A stretch of DNA of 12,904 nucleotides from JBGPLH01 sp041486365 [NCBI: Thermodesulfobacteriota bacterium]. Lineage in GTDB: Bacteria > JAUYMQ01. This document shows, piece after piece, positions 1 through 7,110 of this stretch; position 1 is the stretch's first letter; each line of letters begins with the position of its first letter. The position numbers were made by a program, and so were the translations under genes. Below the pieces are notes generated by a model. The model was not told the DNA's origin and did not search any database. It was given only the letters and a program-made list of their open reading frames with translations. The stretch spans positions 1 through 12,904 of the forward strand of contig JBGPLH010000059.1 in the NCBI GenBank assembly GCA_041486365.1, given 5' to 3'.

Positions 1-1386
1 AGCCGCTGCCTTCCGTTCCCCGATCGCCTCCTCGAGGAGGGTCCGCGCCAGGCGGCTCGCGCTCCCGACGCAATCCGCGAGCGACACCCCCCCCAGGTAC
101 GCGCCGGCGAGGTGAAGCCCGGGGAAGGACCGCTCGATCGCGCGGGCCTCCCTCACGACGCGGCCGTAGCCCAGGTTGTACTGCGGGATCGCCCGCGGCC
201 ACCGCGTCACGCGGCGGAACACGGGGTCCGGCAGGGGGCCCAGGGCGTGATGCAGGTCGTCCAGCACGGCGCCGAGGATTTTCTCCTCCGTCCAGTCGAT
301 CACCTCGCGGTGCGCCGTTCCTCCGGCGAGGACCGTGAGGCCGACGTGCCCCGCGGGGGCGCGCCCCGGGAAGAGCGAGGACGTGTAGAGACATCCCGCG
401 AGCGCCTGCGACGCGCCGCGCCCCGCGAGGTACCCGAAGCCCTCCGGGGTCCTTCTCAGGGCCCGTGCCTCGAATCCGAGCGCGACGCTCACCACCGGCG
501 CGTAGACGACGCAAGCCAGCGCGGCAGGGGCTTCGTGGATCCCCGCGAGCAACCGCGCCGCCTCCGCGGCCGGTGCCGCGAGGACGAGCCGCGGCGCCCG
601 GAGCCGCGGCGAATCACCGATCTCCACGTCGAATCCCGCGGGGCTCCAGCCGATCCGCGAGACGTCCGCGGACAGGAGCACGCGATCGCCGAGCGCCTCC
701 GCGAGCGCGCGCGGCAGCTCGTCAAGTCCCTCCTCGAAGGAGACTGGGCGCGGAGGCGCCATCCCCTCCTTGCGCAGCGCGAATGCGCCGCGCACGAGGC
801 TTCCGTGCTTCGCCTCGAGCGCAAAGAGGCTCGGCATCGCCCAGCGGAGCGAGAGGCACTCCGGATCGCCGGCCGCGACCCCGGACACGAAGGGGAAGAC
901 CAGCCCTTCCAGGACCTCCTTCCCCAGGCGCCGGCGCACGAACCCGGCGACCGACTCCTCCGCGTCCGCACCCGGGGGAGGAACGAACGGCTCACGCAGC
1001 GCCCGCGCCTTTCCGCGCAGGGAGAGGAGCGGCGTGGTGATCAATCCGAGCGGGGAGAAGGGGATCGGCGTGAGGCCGCGCCGGCCGTCCTGCACGAAGC
1101 GCGCCTTCGCCACATCTCCAGGATCCCGCAAGCGCGCCCCGAGGCCCGCCGCCTCGCACAGGCGCGCCACGTCTCCCGGGGCCCAGCCGAGCGTGTTCGG
1201 TCCCTGGTCGAAGACCCAGCCCCCCTCGCGCAGCGTGCGGATGCAGCCGCCGGGGACGGCGTCACGCTCCAGCAGGCGGACGTCGAGTCCTTTCCGCGCG
1301 AGCCAGAAGGCGCAGGTGAGGCCGGAGATTCCTCCACCCACCACGATCACGTCGGCCCGGGATCGATCCATGTCGTCGTCTTTCAT
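1..1386 (-). CDS. hemY: Protoporphyrinogen oxidase, HemY type (partial, C-terminus cut by window edge)
   Basis: This is a FAD-dependent oxidase for the penultimate step of heme synthesis, protoporphyrinogen IX to protoporphyrin IX. A coproporphyrinogen-oxidising variant of the same fold cannot be excluded. The frame is open for 462 codons with no stop before the left edge. The family is usually about 450-480 residues, so little is missing. The N-terminus shows the Rossmann dinucleotide motif GGGISG at residues 17-22, ending with an acidic strand end (LLERD, 38-42). Further family marks are PFVSGVAAGDPE at about 165-176, RWPRAIPQY at about 395-403, and the C-terminal FAD-contacting stretch LHLAGAYLGGVSLADC at about 424-439. 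The chosen start is ATG 1386. ATG 1371 (MDRSRADV) is also possible and fits the FAD motif equally well. The gene lies 16 nt downstream of hemH on the same strand, so the two are probably co-transcribed. Confidence 0.93.
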   Translation of the reverse strand, partial: MKDDDMDRSRADVIVVGGGISGLTCAFWLARKGLDVRLLERDAVPGGCIRTLREGGWVFDQGPNTLGWAPGDVARLCEAAGLGARLRDPGDVAKARFVQDGRRGLTPIPFSPLGLITTPLLSLRGKARALREPFVPPPGADAEESVAGFVRRRLGKEVLEGLVFPFVSGVAAGDPECLSLRWAMPSLFALEAKHGSLVRGAFALRKEGMAPPRPVSFEEGLDELPRALAEALGDRVLLSADVSRIGWSPAGFDVEIGDSPRLRAPRLVLAAPAAEAARLLAGIHEAPAALACVVYAPVVSVALGFEARALRRTPEGFGYLAGRGASQALAGCLYTSSLFPGRAPAGHVGLTVLAGGTAHREVIDWTEEKILGAVLDDLHHALGPLPDPVFRRVTRWPRAIPQYNLGYGRVVREARAIERSFPGLHLAGAYLGGVSLADCVGSASRLARTLLEEAIGERKAAA

Positions 1387-1402
1387 GCGTTCGCGCCGAG
1401 CC

Positions 1403-2458
1403 TCAGGCCGCCGCTGCCGCCCGCGGGAAGTCGCACTTCAGCGCGTCGCAGCGGCCGGCGGGGCGCGCGACGGCCTCGAGCGTGAGCCTTCGCAGGCAGT
1501 CGATGAAGTCAGGGCGGCATCCCGGCGTCGGGAGCCGCCGGTAATCAAGACCCGCGGCCCGAGCGGGCTCCCCGTACAGGATGTCCAGCTCGTAGAGCGT
1601 CTCCTGGTGCTCGCTCACGAACGAAATAGGGTAGACCAGGAGCGGCCCGTCGCGCCGCTCGCGGAACTCCCGCACCACTTCCTCCGTCGAGGGCTCGAGC
1701 CACCGCACCGGCCCCACCTTGCTCTGGTACGAGAGCCGCACCTCGCCCTCGAATCCCAACCGCGCGACGACGGCGCGCACCGTCGCCTCGACCTGCCCGG
1801 CGTAGGGGTCTCCCGTCGCGATCCGGAGCGGGAGCCCGTGGGCCGAGAACAGGAGGGACGCGCGGCGGCGCTCCTCCTGCGGGAGCCGCGCGAGCGCCTC
1901 CTCGATGATCGCCGACACGGTCTCGATGAACGCGGGGTGGTCGTGGTAGGAGGCGACCAGGTGCACGGGAAGATCGCCCGCGCCCGCGCCGGCGCGCAGC
2001 GCTTCCCGCCGGAAGTCGGTGAGGGAGGAGCCCGTGGTGGCGCGACTGAAGTGCGGATAGAGCGGAAGGAGCACGAAGCGCGTCGCGCGAGCTTCCCGGG
2101 CCGCGCGCAGCGCCAGGTCGGTCCGGAAGCCCCAATAGCGCATGGCGGGGAGGACGATGAAGTCGCCGTCGGCGGCGTGCGAGCCCTTCAGCGCAACCTC
2201 CAGCGCGCGCGCCTGCCGCGCTGTCTCGGCGTTGAGCGGGGACGCGCCGCCGATCGCGCGGTAGCACTCCTGCGACGCGCGCGTGCGCGCCGCGGCGATG
2301 ATCCACGCGAGCGGCGTCCGTAGGAGCGCCGCGGGGGCGGGCAGCGCGAGGATATCGGGGTCCGAGAAGATCCGGCGCAGGAAGGGGCCCACCTCGGCCA
2401 TGGAGTCGGGGCCCCCGTAGTTGAACAGCAGCACGGCAGTTCGTTCACGCCGGCTCAT
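1403..2458 (-). CDS. hemH: Ferrochelatase
   Basis: Inserts ferrous iron into the porphyrin to form heme, working with the protoporphyrinogen oxidase encoded next. The 351-residue protein shows the family's N-terminal LLFNYGGPDS, the central LLFSAHGLP with the catalytic His207, LSYQSKVGPVRWLEPST, and VSEHQETLYELD carrying the catalytic Glu286. No membrane segment is evident. The tail holds four cysteines (Cys314, 321, 337, 342), reminiscent of ferrochelatases that carry a C-terminal [2Fe-2S] cluster. The start is ambiguous. ATG 2458 (MSRRERTAV) has GAGGAG three bases upstream, ATG 2461 is directly adjacent to that GAGGAG, and an in-frame GTG lies at 2491. The 2458 start gives the usual short N-terminus. 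Confidence 0.95.
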   Translation of the reverse strand: MSRRERTAVLLFNYGGPDSMAEVGPFLRRIFSDPDILALPAPAALLRTPLAWIIAAARTRASQECYRAIGGASPLNAETARQARALEVALKGSHAADGDFIVLPAMRYWGFRTDLALRAAREARATRFVLLPLYPHFSRATTGSSLTDFRREALRAGAGAGDLPVHLVASYHDHPAFIETVSAIIEEALARLPQEERRRASLLFSAHGLPLRIATGDPYAGQVEATVRAVVARLGFEGEVRLSYQSKVGPVRWLEPSTEEVVREFRERRDGPLLVYPISFVSEHQETLYELDILYGEPARAAGLDYRRLPTPGCRPDFIDCLRRLTLEAVARPAGRCDALKCDFPRAAAAA

Positions 2459-2562
2459 CATCTCCTCATCGAACGACCGCCGAGGCCGCACCCCGCGTCC
2501 CGTGCGAAAGCACGGGGCGGGAAAGCTCGATGTGAGCGCGACCCTCCCAGCGGCAGGGACGT

Positions 2563-2582
2563 CGCATCTGTTAATTGATGCG
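2563..2582. repeat. Inverted repeat in the hemH leader
   Basis: CGCATC, then an 8-nt A+T-rich centre, then GATGCG: perfect 6-bp arms. It lies just downstream of the predicted hemH -10 box, so it could be an operator or a small 5'-UTR hairpin. The function is unknown, and a chance origin is possible for arms this short. Confidence 0.4.
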
Positions 2583-2594
2583 CAGCTTGAGGAA

Positions 2595-2603
2595 AGTATA
2601 CCA
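2595..2603 (-). promoter_or_regulatory. Predicted extended -10 promoter for hemH-hemY
   Basis: On the minus strand this reads TGGTATACT, an extended -10 (TGn) joined to TATACT, which matches the sigma70 consensus at five of six positions. It lies in an A+T-rich island, and no good -35 is visible, which suits an extended -10 promoter. Transcription would start near 2588, about 130 nt before the hemH start. Confidence 0.5.
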
Positions 2604-2637
2604 GCAATAAAATAATGAAGCCTAGTTCATATTCATC

Positions 2638-2667
2638 TTGACATCTACGAAGGAGTCGGTTTAGGAT
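2638..2667 (+). promoter_or_regulatory. Predicted sigma70-type promoter of the molybdoenzyme operon
   Basis: A perfect TTGACA (2638-2643) is followed 18 nt later by TAGGAT (2662-2667), which matches four of six bases of the -10 consensus. The predicted start point is near 2674, leaving a leader of about 190 nt before the first gene. The core is bracketed by a perfect 8-bp inverted repeat, GTTCATAT (2625-2632) and ATATGAAC (2679-2686). This may be a pair of regulator half-sites, or chance. Confidence 0.5.
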
Positions 2668-2683
2668 TTCTCCGAAGTATATG

Positions 2684-2699
2684 AACCTGAGGTCAGGTT
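2684..2699. promoter_or_regulatory. Perfect 16-bp palindrome, operator-like
   Basis: AACCTGAGGTCAGGTT has perfect 7-bp arms around a 2-bp centre. It lies about 10 nt past the predicted start of the rightward transcript, a classical position for a repressor operator. The size suits a dimeric helix-turn-helix regulator. No regulator gene is present in the window, so the family cannot be named. Confidence 0.5.
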
Positions 2700-2759
2700 T
2701 TGTCAAGGAAACACCGATGAGCCGGAACAGGGGGAAGGCACCTCCTCCGGCAGGCTTCT

Positions 2760-2800
2760 CCCGGGCGGGCGACATCGCGGAATTCGGCGCTGCGCCCGGG
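2760..2800 (+). repeat. G+C-rich hairpin in the operon leader
   Basis: CCCGGGCG (2760-2767) pairs perfectly with CGCCCGGG (2793-2800) across a 25-nt loop, about 65 nt before the first start codon. It could affect translation or stability of the operon mRNA. There is no following T-run, so it does not look like a terminator. In such G+C-rich DNA a chance stem is possible. Confidence 0.35.
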
Positions 2801-2864
2801 CCCGAGCACGGAAGAACGCGACGCTCTGCCGAGCGTTCACGTCGTTCTCCGAGGAGTCGCCGAC

Positions 2865-5800
2865 ATGGATCTCGCGCAGCTGTCGCGACGGGAGTTCCTC
2901 AAGGCCGGAGGCTCCGTCGCCCTTGGCCTTTCCTTGCTGCACCGCCTCCCCTTCGAGGCGGGTGAGGCTTCCGCCGCCACCGGCACCGCTCCCGGTCCCC
3001 GGTACACCTCCTTCGAAGATCTCTACCGCGCCCGCTGGAAGTGGGATCGCGTGACGCGCGGCACGCACTGCGTCGACTGCTACCCGGGAAACTGCTCCTG
3101 GAACGTCTATGTGAAGAACGGGATCGTCTGGCGGGAGGAGCAGGCGGCCCCCTACCCCACCGTGGAGCCGGGCGTGCCCGACATGAACCCGCGCGGCTGC
3201 CAGAAAGGGGCCTCCTTCAGCGCGGTGATGTACGGCGCCGAGCGGATCCGCTACCCGCTGAAGCGCGTCGGTCCGCGCGGCTCGGGGAAGTGGAAGCGGA
3301 TCTCCTGGGATCAGGCGCTCACGGAAGTGGCCGACGGCATGATCGACGCGATCGAGTCGACGGGCCCGGAGTCGGTGGTCCTGGAGCTCGGACCCGGGAA
3401 CCTCGGGATCTTCCAGGCGGCCGGCGTGTCGAAGTTCATGATGCAGATCGGCGCCACGGCGCTTGACGTCGACGGGATCATCGGCGACTTCAACGCTGGG
3501 AACTACATCACCTTCGGCAAGTTCCACCATGTCTCCAGCGTAGACGACTGGTTCCACGCCGATCTGATCCTCATCTGGCACATGAACCCCGTCTACACGC
3601 GCATCCCCTCCTACCACTTCATCTCCGAGGCCCGGTACAAGGGGGCCGAGGTCGTGACCATCGCGCCCGACTTCTCGCCGTCGGCCATCCACGCGGACCG
3701 CTATCTCCCCGTATCGCTGGGCACCGACGCCGCGCTCGCGCTCGGCGCCTGCCAGGTGATCCTCGCCGAGAACCTCATGCACGCGGACTTCGTGCGGGAA
3801 CAAACTGATCTCCCGCTCCTCGTCCGCACGGACACGGGGCGGTACCTGCGCGAGAGCGACCGGAAGAAGGAGGCCCGGGAGGATCAGCTCTACTGGCTCG
3901 ACGAGAAGACGCACAAGGTCGTGCGCGCCCCGCTCCAGACCCTCGCCACGGGCGCGGTGACACCGGCGCTCGATGGTGTTGCCACTGTCCGGCTTGCCGA
4001 CGGGACCAAGGTCGAGGTCGAGCCGGTCCTGGCGCGGCTCCGGCGCATGCTCGACGCACACTACACGCCCGACCAGGCCTCCGCGATCTGCGGAACGCCG
4101 GCGGAGGAGATCCGCAATCTCGCCCGGAAGGTGGCGAAGAAGAAGACCCACCTGCTCGTGGGCTGGAACGCCGCCAAGTACTACCACGGAGACCTGATGG
4201 AGCGGTCCCAATGCCTGCTTCTCGCGCTCACGGGGAACTGGGGAAAGCAGGGGACCGGCACGCGCGGCTGGAACGAGTGCGGTGACGCCAAGCACATCTT
4301 CTGGGGCCGCCGCTCGGCCACCGCCGCGGAAGGGGACCGGGTCGAGAAGACGCTCGCGGCGCTGAACAAGCGCATCCAGGAGAAGGACCCGACGCTCTCG
4401 GATGAAATGGTCGCCATCGAGCGCGAGCGGATCCTCGGATCGGTGGCCGGCTACGCTCCGCCGATCTTCTACTGGAACAACCACGCCGGCTACGACAAGG
4501 TCTGGGCGAACCCAGCCTGGGGCGACAGGTCCATGAAGCGCCCCTTCGCCGAGTACTGGAAGGAGGCGCTCGAGAAGGGCTGGTGGACCGGTTACACGGA
4601 ACCGAAGCCGTCAAGCGTGCCACAGGTGTACGTCGGCGTCGCGGGAAGCACGATCCGGCGCACGCGGGGCGGGCAGAAGCAGCTACTCGGCGTTCTGTGG
4701 CCGAAGCTCAAGCTCGTCGTGTCCGTCGACCCGCGGATGAGTCAGACCTGCCGTTACTCCGACATCATCCTCCCGCCGGCCTGGTTCTACGAGCGGGCCG
4801 ACTTCCGGTTCTTCACGCCGAGCGTCTCCTTCAACACCTTCACCGACCAGGCCGTCGCGCCGGTCGGCGACACGAAGACCGAGTGGGAGATGTTCGGCCT
4901 CCTCGCGAAGAAGGTGGGAGAGCGCGCGAAGGCGCGGGGCCTCACGGAGTTCAAGCGCACGCGGGAACTCACCCGATCGATGATCGAGCTGCTCCCGCCG
5001 GCGCTCCAGAAGGCGCACGAACTCCTCGGAGACGACCTTTTCCAGCGCGCCGTGAGCCTCACGCTGCCGGGCCTCTCGCGCTCGCTCCGCCGCAAGGTGA
5101 AGTACGGCGACCTCTACAAGGAGTACACCTTCGGCGGGCAGATCAGCGAGAAGGACAACAACAAGGCGCTCGAGCTGTTCGTCGCCGACTCCGTTCGGGA
5201 GGGTTTCTTCCCGGAGGGGACCACACTCCAGACCTACAAGGACAAGGCGGTCGTCCGGATGGTCGGGATCGGCAAGTACGACCCGGCCGGTTTGAACGTC
5301 GCCACGGACATCCACCCCGACAAGACGGTGAACCCGCTCTCGTGGCACACCGAGAAGAAGATCCCCTACCCCACCTACTCGCGTCGCGCTCAATTCTACA
5401 TCGACCACCCTTGGTTCCTGGAGGCGGGGGAAGCGCTCCCCGTCCACAAGGACAACCCGACGATGGGCGGCAACTTCCCGCTCGAGATGACCAGCGGGCA
5501 CATGCGCTGGAGCGTCCACTCGATCTGGATCACGCAGAAGCTGATCCTGCGCACGAACCGCGGGAAGCCGCTGCTCTTCGTAAATCCCAAGGATGCGGCG
5601 GCCCGCGGGATCGAGGACGACAACCTCGTGCGCGTGTGGAACGACTACGCCTCCTTCCACGTGAACGTTGCGATCATGCCGTCGATGCGGCCCGGGCAGG
5701 TCATGATGTACCACGCCTGGGAGCCCTACCAGTTCCCGAAGGGTAAGTCCTACGACATCGCGATCCCCGGCATGATCAAGTACCTCCACCTCGCCGGCGG

Positions 5801-5885
5801 CTACGGCCATCTGAACTTCTGGCGCTGGAACTGGCAGCCCACCCAGGCCGATCGCGCGACGCGCGTGGAGATGGAGAGGGCATGA
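2865..5885 (+). CDS. Type II DMSO reductase family catalytic (alpha) subunit 1, Tat-exported
   Basis: A 1006-residue molybdopterin oxidoreductase. The N-terminus carries the twin-arginine motif SRREFLKAGG (7-16) and a hydrophobic stretch, so the folded protein is probably exported to the periplasm. The FeS site is THCVDCYPGNCSW (His68 or Cys69, Cys72, Cys77) with the last ligand Cys112 in NPRGCQKGA. It is followed by NGIVWREEQ, as in the nitrate, selenate and ethylbenzene enzymes. Asp208 in GDFNAG is the expected molybdenum ligand. YSDIILPPAWFYE and the C-terminal MRPGQVMMYHAWEPYQF also fit the family. The start is fixed by GAGGAG 8 nt upstream (2851-2856) and by the lack of an earlier in-frame start. 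It overlaps the cytochrome b gene by 4 nt (ATGA). The family reduces oxyanions or hydroxylates hydrocarbons, and the substrate cannot be told here. It is clearly paralogous to the second catalytic subunit of this operon. Confidence 0.93.
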   Translation: MDLAQLSRREFLKAGGSVALGLSLLHRLPFEAGEASAATGTAPGPRYTSFEDLYRARWKWDRVTRGTHCVDCYPGNCSWNVYVKNGIVWREEQAAPYPTVEPGVPDMNPRGCQKGASFSAVMYGAERIRYPLKRVGPRGSGKWKRISWDQALTEVADGMIDAIESTGPESVVLELGPGNLGIFQAAGVSKFMMQIGATALDVDGIIGDFNAGNYITFGKFHHVSSVDDWFHADLILIWHMNPVYTRIPSYHFISEARYKGAEVVTIAPDFSPSAIHADRYLPVSLGTDAALALGACQVILAENLMHADFVREQTDLPLLVRTDTGRYLRESDRKKEAREDQLYWLDEKTHKVVRAPLQTLATGAVTPALDGVATVRLADGTKVEVEPVLARLRRMLDAHYTPDQASAICGTPAEEIRNLARKVAKKKTHLLVGWNAAKYYHGDLMERSQCLLLALTGNWGKQGTGTRGWNECGDAKHIFWGRRSATAAEGDRVEKTLAALNKRIQEKDPTLSDEMVAIERERILGSVAGYAPPIFYWNNHAGYDKVWANPAWGDRSMKRPFAEYWKEALEKGWWTGYTEPKPSSVPQVYVGVAGSTIRRTRGGQKQLLGVLWPKLKLVVSVDPRMSQTCRYSDIILPPAWFYERADFRFFTPSVSFNTFTDQAVAPVGDTKTEWEMFGLLAKKVGERAKARGLTEFKRTRELTRSMIELLPPALQKAHELLGDDLFQRAVSLTLPGLSRSLRRKVKYGDLYKEYTFGGQISEKDNNKALELFVADSVREGFFPEGTTLQTYKDKAVVRMVGIGKYDPAGLNVATDIHPDKTVNPLSWHTEKKIPYPTYSRRAQFYIDHPWFLEAGEALPVHKDNPTMGGNFPLEMTSGHMRWSVHSIWITQKLILRTNRGKPLLFVNPKDAAARGIEDDNLVRVWNDYASFHVNVAIMPSMRPGQVMMYHAWEPYQFPKGKSYDIAIPGMIKYLHLAGGYGHLNFWRWNWQPTQADRATRVEMERA

Positions 5886-6448
5886 AAACGCTCCCCCGCA
5901 CCCGGACGCCCCGCCGGGCGCTCCACGCCCTGCATGCCACGAACTTCCTCGTCCTCACGGCGACCGGGCTCCTGATCCAGTTCCCCGAGTGGCGCGCATC
6001 CCTCCTCGGCGGGTACGGCACGCTCCTCTCGGCGACGCACCGCTGGTGCAGCGTCGTGTTCGGCGTCCTCCCCATCCTGATGGTCCTGTGGATCGGCCCC
6101 TGGCTCTGGCGCGACGCCTGGAAGAACGCGTCGCGGCGCAACGGGCGCCCGATCCGCCGCGGGAACCTCATCGCGGCCATGGCCGGCGCCGTGGGGTTCG
6201 TCGGGACGGGCGCGATCCTCTGGTGGGATCCACCGGGTGCACCGCGCGCCCTCTTCGACGTTTCCCTTCTCATCCACCGCGTCCTCACCTACGGGGGGCT
6301 CGCGGTGCTCGTCGCGCACCTGTTCTGGATCCGGCGCCTCCTGTGGGCGAAGGCGCGTGTCGCGATGGCCTGGCGACCCGTCGCGGGCCGTCCCGCTTCG
6401 ACGGCGGCCGTGATGCAGGGCACGACCGCGAGAGGTGACTCATGTTGA
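5882..6448 (+). CDS. Membrane cytochrome b subunit (formate dehydrogenase gamma / hydrogenase cytochrome b-like)
   Basis: A 188-residue integral membrane protein with four probable helices, near residues 13-33, 50-73, 96-114 and 126-155, separated by Arg-rich loops. Histidines inside or next to helices (His15/His18, His53, His132, His146) are suited to ligate two b hemes, as in the four-helix cytochromes of formate dehydrogenases and Ni-Fe hydrogenases. I infer that it anchors the periplasmic enzyme and moves electrons between it and the quinone pool. It starts inside the stop of catalytic subunit 1 (ATGA overlap) and overlaps the gamma gene by 7 nt, which implies translational coupling. The Arg-rich first 12 residues suit a cytoplasmic N-terminus. 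The heme assignment rests on spacing, not on a strict motif. Confidence 0.82.
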   Translation: MKTLPRTRTPRRALHALHATNFLVLTATGLLIQFPEWRASLLGGYGTLLSATHRWCSVVFGVLPILMVLWIGPWLWRDAWKNASRRNGRPIRRGNLIAAMAGAVGFVGTGAILWWDPPGAPRALFDVSLLIHRVLTYGGLAVLVAHLFWIRRLLWAKARVAMAWRPVAGRPASTAAVMQGTTARGDSC

Positions 6449-7095
6449 TCGCGAAGAAGACCGGCGGTGGCGATCCATTGAACCCGGAAGCGCCCGAGTG
6501 GGCGCAGGCCGCCCCCCAACGGGTGACTTTCGCGCCGACGCCAATCGGGCTCCAGCCCACCCCCTACATCCAGAAACAGTGGGCGGTGAAACCCTACGGC
6601 CGGGCGGGACACGCCGAGGTCCGGGCGCTCACGGACGGACGGTCGATCTTCATCCGGCTGGACTGGCCCGACGCGACCGAGGACCGCGACCCGAAGCGGA
6701 TCGACGCCTTCGCCGACGGTGCGGCGGTCGTCTTCCCGGTGAACGGCGACGCCCCGCTGACCACGATGGGGGCCCCCGACGCCCCCGTGAACGCTTGGCA
6801 CTGGCGCGCCGACCTGCCCGAGGGGACGGGGCGCAACGTGCTGGCGCAGGGGATCGGCACGTCGCAGGAGAGCAACGCGAGCGCCGTGAAGACAGCCTCC
6901 CTCTGGAAGGCGGGGCGCTGGGCGGTCGTCTTTTCCCGTCCGCTCCACGTCGGCGGCGCGGAGGGAGGAGGCGCGGAACTCGCCCCGGGCGCGGAAACGA
7001 AGGTGGCCTTCGCGGTGTGGAACGGATCCAACGGCGAGCGGGCGGGCATCAAGGCCTGGTCGCAGTCCTGGCTTTCCCTCAGGGTCGAAGGCTAG
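6442..7095 (+). CDS. EbdC/DdhC/SerC-like heme b gamma subunit
   Basis: A 217-residue protein of the ethylbenzene dehydrogenase gamma type. In this family one b heme is held by a Met and a Lys and forms the far end of the electron wire. Family marks are the N-terminal DPLNPEAPEW (11-20), TTMGAPDAPVNAWHWRAD (107-124) with Met109 as the likely first ligand, and the C-terminal AVWNGSNGERAGIKAWSQSW (191-210) with Lys204 as the likely second. GAGAGG precedes the start. No signal peptide is visible, and an in-frame TGA lies one codon before the start codon (6436-6438). The protein therefore cannot be extended into one without a frameshift, which is unusual for a subunit expected to work outside the membrane. 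It may be exported together with a Tat-signalled partner. Confidence 0.88.
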   Translation: MLIAKKTGGGDPLNPEAPEWAQAAPQRVTFAPTPIGLQPTPYIQKQWAVKPYGRAGHAEVRALTDGRSIFIRLDWPDATEDRDPKRIDAFADGAAVVFPVNGDAPLTTMGAPDAPVNAWHWRADLPEGTGRNVLAQGIGTSQESNASAVKTASLWKAGRWAVVFSRPLHVGGAEGGGAELAPGAETKVAFAVWNGSNGERAGIKAWSQSWLSLRVEG

Positions 7096-7110
7096 GCGAA
7101 GGGAGCGACG

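Noticed and set aside
112-2323. Long plus-strand frames (457 and 517 codons) opposite hemY and hemH
   Set aside because: Antisense shadows of two well-recognised genes, with low-complexity Arg/Pro/Ala-rich translations.
2674-2864. Molybdenum-cofactor riboswitch in the leader of the molybdoenzyme operon
   Set aside because: The location invites it, but only a simple 8-bp hairpin is visible and I could not match the conserved motif. A covariance-model search would decide.
2717-2965. Small open frame upstream of catalytic subunit 1 with an AAGGA-like ribosome binding site
   Set aside because: It overlaps the catalytic gene by 101 nt in another frame, and its translation is low-complexity Arg/Pro-rich. 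A leader peptide is conceivable but unsupported.
2703-4484. A 593-codon minus-strand open frame opposite catalytic subunit 1
   Set aside because: Same shadow effect. No ribosome binding site or domain was recognised, and it ends across the predicted operon leader.
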